Of a stretch of 6,699 bases of DNA, positions 1 through 5,910 are shown piece after piece. The notes under the pieces were generated by a model. The model was not told the DNA's origin. It saw nothing but the letters and a program-made list of their open reading frames with translations, and ran no database searches. The stretch's first letter is position 1; each line of letters opens with the position of its first letter. The DNA lies in contig CBDVCD010000192.1 of the NCBI GenBank assembly GCA_965372385.1, forward strand, positions 1 through 6,699. Direction: 5' to 3'. Origin of the DNA: JASJBU01 sp965372385. Lineage in GTDB: Bacteria > Pseudomonadota > Gammaproteobacteria > Chromatiales > Chromatiaceae. Both the position numbers and the translations under genes were made by a program.

Positions 1-111
1 ATCGTCCAAAGATTGCCCGAAGAGGGGCGTGAGATAGGACAAATCTTTTTTTCCGCGGCCCTAAATTGCAGGGCCTGGCCCCATGCCTTGTATTGATCTT
101 CATTCTTTCTC
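1..111. other. Left-edge stretch with no supported gene
   Basis: No gene can be supported here. One plus-strand frame is open from base 1 to a TGA near base 96 (about 31 codons), but with no recognisable motif it cannot be called the end of a gene. A 6-bp perfect inverted repeat (GGCCCT at 57-62, AGGGCC at 70-75, 7-base loop) lies downstream of the neighbouring minus-strand gene. The adjacent T-run (46-52) is on the wrong side for a terminator of minus-strand transcription, so it is not called as one. Confidence 0.3.
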
Positions 112-387
112 TCAGGCGATCTTGATTCTTACGACATTCATAACCTCAAACTCGATCACGGCAACCACCTTGATTGTCGGATAGTAGGTCAGGTTGACCC
201 GCTGACCGGTGAGATTCTTATATCGTCGTTTGCGTTTGTAGTTGAAGGGAACGTCATACCCCTCCGTTAGCAGGGTGTTAATTATCCAATCCCCCTCATC
301 CCGCTGTACATGGGAGGTCACCTTCAGCATATCGGAGTGAACAAGCTTTGTGTGCTGCTTGAGTAGTTTTTCTTGATCGGTTTGCAT
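112..387 (-). CDS. Hypothetical 91-residue protein, basic, soluble
   Basis: I do not recognise this family. The ORF runs from an ATG to a TGA and encodes 91 residues with no signal peptide or membrane segment. The N-terminal third is hydrophilic and probably helical. A strongly basic patch, KRKRRYK, sits at residues 51-57, followed by a beta-rich, hydrophobic C-terminus (about residues 68-90, with several valines and isoleucines). The basic patch would suit nucleic-acid contact, but that is only inference. The start has no strong Shine-Dalgarno (the best is CGGTAAC a few bases upstream), so initiation is less certain than for other genes here. Its base composition is visibly more AT-rich than the genes to the right. 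It lies 100 bases downstream of the Cache-protein gene on the same strand, with an inverted repeat between them, and may be transcribed separately. Confidence 0.6.
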   Translation of the reverse strand: MQTDQEKLLKQHTKLVHSDMLKVTSHVQRDEGDWIINTLLTEGYDVPFNYKRKRRYKNLTGQRVNLTYYPTIKVVAVIEFEVMNVVRIKIA

Positions 388-462
388 GATGTTACCGTGC
401 CGCTCACTGAAGGAACAATGTGGTCGTGCTCGATTGATAAATAACTATGGCTTGGCACGTTC

Positions 463-483
463 ATTCAACACATGCTGTTGAAT
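463..483. repeat. Perfect 8-bp inverted repeat between two minus-strand genes
   Basis: ATTCAACA (463-470) and TGTTGAAT (476-483) are exact reverse complements separated by a 5-base spacer. The dyad lies five bases beyond the stop codon of the Cache-protein gene and about 75 bases upstream of the 91-residue gene. No T-run follows on the minus strand, so it is not a canonical intrinsic terminator. It could be an operator, a transcript-end hairpin or an mRNA-stabilising stem. Confidence 0.5.
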
Positions 484-487
484 ACAG

Positions 488-1459
488 TCAGGATGTCAGA
501 TTAACCTCAGATGCTCCTGAACCCAGCCAGAACGTCAAGTTTTTTTCCAGTAACTGCTTCCAGGGCATGTAATGAGAGCCATCACATGAAAAATTGAGGC
601 CGACCATTCCATTGTAGATGTTCAACGAACCTGCCCTCAGATAGATGGTTTCATCCATAAACCGTAAGGCTCTAAAAATTTGGAATACTTCCTTGATACC
701 CTCCAGAGGGATAACGGCATCCTCAGGATATGGTCGATTTGGATACGTCAGAACGATGCCGGGATCCGTCAGATCCTCAAAATCAAGAATCCGGTAACGC
801 AATGGATCGTCAATAAACCAGAGGGTAGCTCGTGAGCTTGAAAAATGCAGCTTGCCGTGAAAAACCCCGTGCGAGGCGATCATATCAATCAGCAGGTCCA
901 GCACCTCGTCAATATGCTTATCCATCGGGCTCTCGATACGCTGTTGATTGAACACCCCTCCACGAATTGCAGGATCGCCCTTCATCTGAACCCACTGCTC
1001 CGGTTGCTTATAAAGTTCCCGGGTCAGGGGTAATTTACGAAGGTCAAAGTCAGCTCCGAGATAACCGAGCAATTTACCATCCTGATGGACAACATGCTGT
1101 ACAGCGGTCAGAGAGGGTCGACGTGCATTTCGGCTGAGATAGGCATCCGAAAGAGAGAAGACCTCACCGGCCAGCGCCTCTTGAAGATAGGAGCGCTGGC
1201 TTCGGTCTCTGCCTAGATGCCCGGGTAACAACCCACTCGCAGATACATTCTCGGTGATCTGCTTGGCCTGCTCATCGAGCAGATAGAGGTATTTACAGGA
1301 GGGTAGTGCTGTACGTCCATTAATCAGGTGTTGCTGCAGTTTTGCCTGATCGGGCCAGATTTCGCTACATTTTTTTGCAAGACGCTGCATGGAGCCGGAT
1401 AAGAGGCCGCGCAACAAAATTCTCTGGCGGGCCACGGCCGACTGTAACGCTTCTCCCAT
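488..1459 (-). CDS. Soluble Cache/PDC-sensor domain protein
   Basis: This 323-residue protein contains a segment resembling a PDC/Cache ligand-sensing domain. The segment runs from about residue 57 (YLYLLDEQ) through a DRSQRSYLQEAL motif (85-96) and an FSLSDAYLS strand-turn (101-109) to GKLLGYLGADFDL (128-140). The signature resembles extracellular sensor domains of chemoreceptors and sensor kinases, but no signal peptide, membrane helix or output domain is visible, so the protein appears cytoplasmic. Residues about 180-315 form a second region I cannot assign, with short DDPLRYRILDFEDL and PLEGIKEVFQIFRALRF stretches. The start was chosen at the ATG preceded by AGGTAGGAAAG; a TTG 14 codons upstream (1499-1501) has no ribosome site. 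It probably binds a small ligand, but the ligand and partner are unknown. GC content is lower than in the operon to the right. Confidence 0.75.
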   Translation of the reverse strand: MGEALQSAVARQRILLRGLLSGSMQRLAKKCSEIWPDQAKLQQHLINGRTALPSCKYLYLLDEQAKQITENVSASGLLPGHLGRDRSQRSYLQEALAGEVFSLSDAYLSRNARRPSLTAVQHVVHQDGKLLGYLGADFDLRKLPLTRELYKQPEQWVQMKGDPAIRGGVFNQQRIESPMDKHIDEVLDLLIDMIASHGVFHGKLHFSSSRATLWFIDDPLRYRILDFEDLTDPGIVLTYPNRPYPEDAVIPLEGIKEVFQIFRALRFMDETIYLRAGSLNIYNGMVGLNFSCDGSHYMPWKQLLEKNLTFWLGSGASEVNLTS

Positions 1460-1491
1460 GATCTTTCCTACCTGGTATTGAGTGAATTGGT

Positions 1492-1520
1492 AATAGAACA
1501 AACGACTTAATCCGCATCAA
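1492..1520 (-). promoter_or_regulatory. Possible sigma-70 promoter for the Cache-protein gene
   Basis: On the minus strand TTGATG (1515-1520) and TCTATT (1492-1497) are separated by exactly 17 bases, each matching the -35 and -10 consensus at four of six positions. Initiation would fall near 1485, giving a leader of roughly 25 bases before the ATG at 1459. It sits between the IS66 remnant and the gene, where a promoter is needed. The match is moderate only. Confidence 0.3.
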
Positions 1521-1570
1521 TCCAGGGGTTGGGCGGCAGATGTAAAAAATTGACCTGAACAGTAATGGAT

Positions 1571-1693
1571 TCAGACTAACTTGTCTCTCCCCAACTGAAT
1601 CGACTGCTCTGTTTCGCCACGCTCAAACAGATAGTTCAGGCACGTCCATGGTTCCATGTCATTTTCTTTGGCTGTCTCCACCAGTGTATACAT
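1571..1693 (-). mobile_element. IS66-family transposase C-terminal remnant
   Basis: The minus-strand frame reads MYTLVETAKENDMEPWTCLN followed by YLFER. This matches the conserved C-terminal segment of IS66-family transposases, typically of the form YSLIETAKANGLEPYAYLR followed by a few residues and a LLPW ending. Only about 25 residues look homologous. The last 15 (GETEQ to DKLV, then TGA) do not match the usual LLPW ending, so the fragment is decayed. Upstream of the methionine the same frame is merely the out-of-frame strand of the aldolase gene, which puts the homology boundary at about 1690. No transposase core, partner orfA/orfB or terminal inverted repeats are visible. It overlaps the last 11 codons of the aldolase gene in a different frame. 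Confidence 0.7.
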
Positions 1694-2876
1694 CGTCACC
1701 CTCCAATGCCTGATAATCGATACTGATCCGTTCCCCCGCGACTGGCCGAAACCGCTTGTCTGCAAAGGCAACGTGGGCGGGGTGGACCCGATAGCTGTCG
1801 ATCACCGCCGGATGACAGAAGCGCACCAGCCAAGTGTAGCGATACTTGGCGTCATCCTTTACGGCTTCACCCGTGAACACCTCGCGTACCCCCGGAATAG
1901 CGGCGAGCACCCGGCGGCCCTCGGCGATCATCGTCTCTGCGCTGGCCTTGTCCAGCCCCTCGACGTTGTAGATGATCAGGTGCTCCACCGGAGTCCATGG
2001 CCGGCATTGGGCCAACACCTCAGTGCTACGGCCTGCCGATCCCCACAGGTGCATGCAGCGCTCGGCTTCGGCGGCAATAGCAGCGCTGATATTTTTCACC
2101 AATCCGGTATAATTACTGGAAGTATCCGCCCTGGTATTTTCCTTGATCTGTTTTGCCGCCGTATCCGACAGGGCCGTGTAGTAGTTAATCTTGGTGACGC
2201 CATGGGCGATCAGCCGCCGGAACTGATCGTCGGAAAGCCCCGTGCCACCGTGGATCACCAGCGGGATACCCAACGCTTCATTGATCTGTTTCAGACGCTG
2301 ATAATCCAGCTTTGGCCTGCCCTGCATACGTCCATGTACGGTGCCGATGGAAACGGCGAGAAAATCCACACCGGTTTTTTTCACGTAGGTCTTGGCCTCT
2401 GCCGGCGTGGTATAGGCAACTTCCCCCGGGTGGCGTTCGGCATCCTCGCCCTCGACTCCGGGGACATAACCCAGCTCCCCCTCCACCGACACACCGCAGC
2501 CGAGGGCCATCTTCACGACTTCACGGGAGACGGTGAAATTTTCCTGCAGGGGCTTGTGAGAGGCATCCACCATCACTCCATTGCAGCCGAGATTGATGGC
2601 GCGCGCCGCCGAATCCAGACTGGCGCCGTGATCAAGATGAATAGCCACCGGTACCGAAGCCCTTCTTGCAGCAGTCTCCACCGCGGGCATTATCAGCTCC
2701 ATATCGAAGTATTCGAAGTGGGACTCGGCCAGGCTCAGGATTACCGGCGCACGGGCCCGTTCCGCTGCCGCCATGATCCCTTCCAGAAAATCCAGACTGA
2801 CCAGATCAAATGCTCCCACCGCATAGCCGTTGTCATAGGCGTGCTGGAGCATATCTTTCATATCAACGATTGACAT
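1659..2876 (-). CDS. Class II (zinc) ketose-bisphosphate aldolase fused to a Dabb domain
   Basis: This 405-residue protein has two parts. Residues 1 to about 285 form a class II aldolase barrel, which cleaves or condenses a ketose bisphosphate using a divalent metal. The HLDH motif gives the probable proton donor Asp82 and metal ligand His83. Other expected residues are EGELG (133-137), the ligands His181 (in GTVHG) and His209 (in IHGGTGL), and the phosphate-loop Asn231 (KINYYT). The spacing matches the KbaY/GatY (tagatose-bisphosphate) type closely, so the substrate could be fructose- or tagatose-bisphosphate. Residues about 296-390 (VEHLIIYNVEG, IPGVREVFTGE, YRVHPAHVAF, ISIDYQAL) form a stress-responsive A/B-barrel (Dabb) domain, making the protein about 120 residues longer than usual. 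The usual AFN of the N-terminal loop is AFD (22-24). The last ten residues are read from IS66-type DNA. GAGG lies nine bases before the ATG, eleven bases after the htpX stop. Confidence 0.9.
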   Translation of the reverse strand: MSIVDMKDMLQHAYDNGYAVGAFDLVSLDFLEGIMAAAERARAPVILSLAESHFEYFDMELIMPAVETAARRASVPVAIHLDHGASLDSAARAINLGCNGVMVDASHKPLQENFTVSREVVKMALGCGVSVEGELGYVPGVEGEDAERHPGEVAYTTPAEAKTYVKKTGVDFLAVSIGTVHGRMQGRPKLDYQRLKQINEALGIPLVIHGGTGLSDDQFRRLIAHGVTKINYYTALSDTAAKQIKENTRADTSSNYTGLVKNISAAIAAEAERCMHLWGSAGRSTEVLAQCRPWTPVEHLIIYNVEGLDKASAETMIAEGRRVLAAIPGVREVFTGEAVKDDAKYRYTWLVRFCHPAVIDSYRVHPAHVAFADKRFRPVAGERISIDYQALEGDDVYTGGDSQRK

Positions 2877-2885
2877 CGTGCGTTA

Positions 2886-2889
2886 CCTC
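2886..2889 (-). promoter_or_regulatory. Ribosome binding site of the aldolase, overlapping the htpX stop
   Basis: On the minus strand the bases read ATGAGGTAACGCACG and then ATG. The GAGG core shares two bases with the TGA stop of htpX (2888-2890) and is nine bases from the aldolase start. Ribosomes finishing htpX therefore cover the aldolase initiation site, which suggests translational coupling and fixes the start codon. Confidence 0.7.
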
Positions 2890-3787
2890 ATGATTGCGCC
2901 GGTTGGTTTTGCCCGGCACGCAGGGCCGCGATACGTTCCTCCAGCGGCGGGTGAGAGAGAAATAGCCGTTTCCACCCTTCGGCACCGCCACCGGCGATGC
3001 CGAATGCGGACAGCTGATCCGGTAGCTGCGCCGACTCATGAGCTGCCTGCAAGCATTGCAGGGCGGCGATCATCTTGTCACGCCCCGCCAAGGCCGCCGC
3101 GCCCGCATCGGCCCGGTATTCACGCTTGCGGCTGAACCACATCACCACCGCACTGGCCAGGAACGCCAGCACCAGTTCGGCCACGATGGTGGCGATCCAG
3201 TAGCCGATGCCGGGGCCGTGCTCGTTCTTGAATATCACCCGGTCCACCACCCAGCCGATGACCCGCGCCAGGAACACCACAAAGGTATTCACCACCCCCT
3301 GGATCAGGGCCATGGTGACCATGTCGCCGTTGGCCACGTGGCTCACCTCGTGGGCCAGTACCGCTTCGGCCTCATCCCGACTCATGCGGGCTAGTAGGCC
3401 GCTGCTCACCGCTACCAGTGCGTTGTTGCGTGACATGCCGGTGGCAAAGGCATTGATGTCCGGGGCAGCGTAAATGGCGACCTCGGGCTTGCCGATATCG
3501 GCAAGCTGCGCCTGCCGCCGCACCGTCTCCAGCAGCCAGGACTCGGTGGCATCAGCAGGCTGTTCGATGACCCTCGCTCCAGTCATGAACTTGGCGCTCC
3601 ACTTAGAGATGGCCAGGGAGATGAAAGAACCGGCAAAACCGATAATGGCGGCGAATACCAGCAGGTTACCCAGATCCAGGCCGTAGTTGGCGGTAAAGAA
3701 GCTCTCGAGACCCAGCAGACGCATAGAGAAGCTCAGTACGATCAATACACCGATATTGGTGAGCAGAAAGAGTGCAATACGTTTCAT
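2888..3787 (-). CDS. htpX: HtpX membrane zinc metalloprotease (M48 family)
   Basis: HtpX is an inner-membrane protease that degrades misfolded membrane proteins together with FtsH. This 299-residue copy has the family length (E. coli HtpX has 293). It begins MKRIALFLLTNIGVL, the typical N-terminal membrane anchor. The zinc site is HEVSH at 146-150 (His146, catalytic Glu147, His150), with the third ligand probably Glu223 in SRKREYRAD. Four hydrophobic segments are visible, at about residues 3-22, 40-62, 158-182 and 195-220, and the catalytic domain faces the cytoplasm in characterised homologues. A SHPPLEERIAAL motif near the C-terminus is also typical. The chosen ATG has GAGG six bases upstream; a TTG four codons earlier has none. 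All key residues are intact. It is followed after eleven bases by the aldolase gene and preceded by the truncated exchanger gene. Confidence 0.95.
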   Translation of the reverse strand: MKRIALFLLTNIGVLIVLSFSMRLLGLESFFTANYGLDLGNLLVFAAIIGFAGSFISLAISKWSAKFMTGARVIEQPADATESWLLETVRRQAQLADIGKPEVAIYAAPDINAFATGMSRNNALVAVSSGLLARMSRDEAEAVLAHEVSHVANGDMVTMALIQGVVNTFVVFLARVIGWVVDRVIFKNEHGPGIGYWIATIVAELVLAFLASAVVMWFSRKREYRADAGAAALAGRDKMIAALQCLQAAHESAQLPDQLSAFGIAGGGAEGWKRLFLSHPPLEERIAALRAGQNQPAQS

Positions 3788-3817
3788 CTTAAACCTCAAT
3801 AAATGTTAAATATCATC

Positions 3818-3864
3818 AACCCTGTAGCCTCGATGACTCATTAGCGGTCTCCGCCAGCAGGGTT
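3818..3864. repeat. 7-bp inverted repeat flanking the region upstream of htpX
   Basis: AACCCTG (3818-3824) and CAGGGTT (3858-3864) are perfect reverse complements 33 bases apart. A smaller GCGG/CCGC stem (AGCGGTCTCCGCC, 3843-3855) lies between them. Together they could fold the leader between the exchanger remnant and htpX into a branched stem. No T-run follows, so it is not called a terminator, and it may be chance or a leader structure. I see no convincing sigma-70 or heat-shock promoter in 3788-3865. Confidence 0.3.
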
Positions 3865-3865
3865 T

Positions 3866-4356
3866 TCATGCCACGCATGCTGGTGCGGCACCAAGAAAAA
3901 TCCATACCTGATAGGCGGCGAACACCACCACCAGCACCCCGCCTGCCCAACGCCGGATACCACCATGCCCCGATGTGTGCCCCCTCTGGCCATGAGGTAG
4001 AGGGCAATGGCCAGGCCGATCATCAGCGGAAAGTCACGTGTCAATACGGCCTCGTCGAATCCACCGGGACCGATAACACCAGCGATACCGAGCACGGCCA
4101 ATATATTGAACAGGCTGGAGCCGACCGCGTTGTCGATGGCGATGCCGCTGTTACCCTGCCAGGCCGCCATCGCCGAGACCAGCATCTCGGGGGCCGAGGT
4201 GCCGAAGGCGACGATGGTGAGGCCGATAATCATCGGCGATACGCCGAAATTGCGCGCCAGCCCCGAGGCCCCTGACACAAAACGGTTCGCGCTCCAGGTC
4301 AGCAACCCCAAGCCAGCGACAACCGCGAAGCCGAATAATGGTTCAGCCGGATTCAT
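3866..4356 (-). pseudogene. Truncated, frameshifted CaCA-family sodium/calcium exchanger (YrbG-like)
   Basis: This is the N-terminal half of a cation/calcium exchanger. After MNPAEPLFGF and a first membrane helix comes a nearly canonical alpha-repeat, GLTIVAFGTSAPE (45-57, Glu57 in the ion-binding position), and then NAVGSSLFNIL (76-86). Members of the family are usually about 320 residues long with two such repeats in opposite topology; the second repeat is absent here. After LYLMARGG the frame degenerates into low-complexity sequence. Adding one G to the G5 run (C5 at 3980-3984 on the plus strand) restores a membrane-helix-like tail, RRWAGGVLVVVFAAYQVWIF, ending at a TGA at 3866-3868 and giving about 163 residues. 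Unrepaired, the frame runs on to a TAA at 3841. GGAG lies eight bases before the ATG, which overlaps the stop of the upstream small gene (ATGA). A half-sized exchanger is unlikely to transport as a monomer. Confidence 0.75.
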
Positions 4357-4615
4357 TCCGTACGCTCCATGCGTTCACGCAGCCTGACCAGGGCCGATTG
4401 GGTTGCGGCAAGCTCTTTAAGCAGATCACTCCGGCTGACCGGCTGTCTGAGTTCCGCCAGCTGCTCCGCCTTGGTCTTCTCCAGATTATTGAGCACCACG
4501 GCGCTGAGCTGGATAAATGCGATGATGGTGTATTCGACCAGGGATTGCCGGTGATGCGTCTCACCAATGCGGGTATGGACTCGGGGTGCATCATCAAGCT
4601 AAGAGATTCATTCAT
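4353..4615 (-). pseudogene. Small coiled-coil protein gene with an apparent frameshift
   Basis: No family is recognised. One minus-strand frame, ending at TGA 4353-4355, has strongly coding-like codon use and reads LVEYTIIAFIQLSAVVLNNL, then EKTKAEQLAELRQ, and finishes ALVRLRERMERTE. This is a hydrophobic segment followed by an alpha-helical coiled coil. Upstream in that frame there is no ATG before a TAG near 4600. A second frame offers MNESLSLMMHPESIPALVRR then ITGNP from an ATG at 4613-4615. A single extra base in the CCC run (GGG, 4541-4543 plus strand) would join the two as ITGNP-LVEYTII, giving about 87 residues. The stop overlaps the exchanger start as ATGA, a sign that the C-terminal frame is a genuine gene translationally coupled to it. 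The proposed start lacks a good ribosome site, so the 5' end is uncertain. Confidence 0.5.
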
Positions 4616-4676
4616 TCTAACAAAATCATTCGGTATCGTAGATGGTGAATATGGGGTGTCTCCTGGTTCGCGTGAT

Positions 4677-5858
4677 CTAAACCTGTGCAAGGCTACCGGG
4701 TTCCTCGTTCCGCAAATCGGGTCGATAGCGCAGCAGACAGCCGACGCCGCCCAGCGACATCAGCGCGTCGGACTGCTCCACCACTTCCACAGGGCACTCC
4801 GATTGCCCGGCCAGGCGCAGTAATGCTTCCCTGACATCCAGCGAGCGCACGGCGGGTTCTCCACACTGCGGACATTCGGAAGCTTCCGGCGCCTCGGTGC
4901 CGATGGCTCGACAGGCCGTGCAGGTCCAGCCGGGATCGGGTTGATAACCACGGGCCATGACCAGTGTGTCCACTTCCCCCCAACGCAGCGCATCCAGGGT
5001 GGCTGCCGATCCCACGACCGCCAGGTTCTGACTGCGTAGTCCTTCGATGAGACACTCGGCAACTGACAGGGATTCCTGCTCTTCATGGTCGATAAAGCTG
5101 GACAGGGTCGCCATCACCACATCGGTCTGCTGATCACGCTCGCTGGCCGGGACCACATCCACCAGCTTTTCCGCCAGATCGTTGGGCAGGGCGTGGCGGA
5201 TACGCCCGGTGATTTCGGGATCGCCGGCCAGGATCAGGTGGGTTTGGCCTCCGGCGTGCATCAGGTGTTCCAGAAGTGCAATCTTTTCATGTATAAACCG
5301 GTCCCCGCGGTGCGCCTGGTGAATCTGGTAGTGGGAGCGGGTCCACTCCGAACCCACACGCATGCGCAGCTCCGATCGGTTGATCCAGGCCTGCGTCGTC
5401 GCCGCACCCAGGTTCACCTCCAGAATGCTGGCCCGATCCGGCATGGCAAGCAAGATGACATAGCGGTGGTAGTTGTCCTTGAGTTCCACCAGATGGTAGA
5501 TGTTGGGCGTGGGATAGAGCGCAATCCAGTTGGGCAGCGGGGTTGCAAACTGCATCGGCAGCATGAAGGCGCCGCCGAAGGTGCCACGCACAAAGATGGC
5601 TGCCCCCTTTGCCTCTGGCAGCAAGTCGTTGGCCAGCCAGGCCTCGATCTTGCCCAAGGCCTCCTCGAAGTCAGCGAGGTCGTCGCCCTTGAGAACGCGC
5701 CGCAGAATGCGTGCGCGGTCGTCGAGTGCTTCACGCCAGCCGATCTGCCTGTTTTCCAGGTTGAGATAGGCGCTGATAAAAGGTGCGTCCGACTCTTCCA
5801 CGCTGCTTAGCAGGGTGATGTGCTGGTTGAGTTCATCGAGTGTGGTCAGATGTGCCAT
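4677..5858 (-). CDS. Bacterial eRF1-like (baeRF/Vms1-type) protein with zinc ribbon
   Basis: This 393-residue protein resembles the bacterial archaeo-eukaryotic release factor families, relatives of eRF1, Pelota and Vms1 that act on or near ribosomes. After an N-terminal domain (about 1-130), the middle RNase H-like domain includes HRGDRFIHEKIALLEHL (183-199) and the strand THLILAGDPE (206-215), alignable with LVLAGSADF in eRF1. The C-terminal L7Ae-like domain includes VVGSAATLDALRWGEVDTLV (281-300), matching the eRF1 pattern of ALEMG-VEILI. A zinc ribbon is inserted there with Cys313, Cys316, Cys329 and Cys332 (C-x2-C-x12-C-x2-C). The real eRF1 catalytic GGQ loop is not evident. The start was chosen at MAHLTT because AGGAG lies eight bases upstream; an ATG two codons earlier is too close to it. 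Downstream of HPF by 52 bases, it is probably co-transcribed. Function (rescue, hydrolysis or ribosome binding) is unproven. Confidence 0.75.
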   Translation of the reverse strand: MAHLTTLDELNQHITLLSSVEESDAPFISAYLNLENRQIGWREALDDRARILRRVLKGDDLADFEEALGKIEAWLANDLLPEAKGAAIFVRGTFGGAFMLPMQFATPLPNWIALYPTPNIYHLVELKDNYHRYVILLAMPDRASILEVNLGAATTQAWINRSELRMRVGSEWTRSHYQIHQAHRGDRFIHEKIALLEHLMHAGGQTHLILAGDPEITGRIRHALPNDLAEKLVDVVPASERDQQTDVVMATLSSFIDHEEQESLSVAECLIEGLRSQNLAVVGSAATLDALRWGEVDTLVMARGYQPDPGWTCTACRAIGTEAPEASECPQCGEPAVRSLDVREALLRLAGQSECPVEVVEQSDALMSLGGVGCLLRYRPDLRNEEPGSLAQV

Positions 5859-5910
5859 ATTCATTGCTCCTGAGTTGAAAGCCGTCTGATTTGTTAGCTG
5901 GGTAGACTGA

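Noticed and set aside
57..75. Hairpin GGCCCT/AGGGCC as a terminator for the 91-residue gene
   Set aside because: The T-run lies before the stem on the plus strand, that is, an A-run on the transcribed minus strand, which is not an intrinsic terminator.
1656..2873. A 405-codon plus-strand open frame covering the aldolase
   Set aside because: It mirrors the aldolase codon for codon on the opposite strand, shows no family motif, and arises from high third-position GC. The minus strand has all catalytic motifs and a ribosome site.
3816..3869. 17-residue ORF MKTLLAETANESSRLQG overlapping the repaired exchanger stop
   Set aside because: It has no ribosome site, no family resemblance and is very short. 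It is most likely leftover sequence between the truncated exchanger and htpX.
4343..4690. 115-residue frame beginning MHRFRSREPG as one gene
   Set aside because: Its first codons overlap the end of the eRF1-like gene without a ribosome site, and its second half is arginine/serine/proline-rich off-frame sequence of the coiled-coil gene. Only the MNESLS to ITGNP part is kept.
5244..5252. GGQ tripeptide at residues 203-205 of the eRF1-like protein as the release-factor catalytic motif
   Set aside because: In alignment with eRF1 it falls just before the LVLAG-type strand, about 45 residues after the true GGQ loop, so it is probably coincidental.
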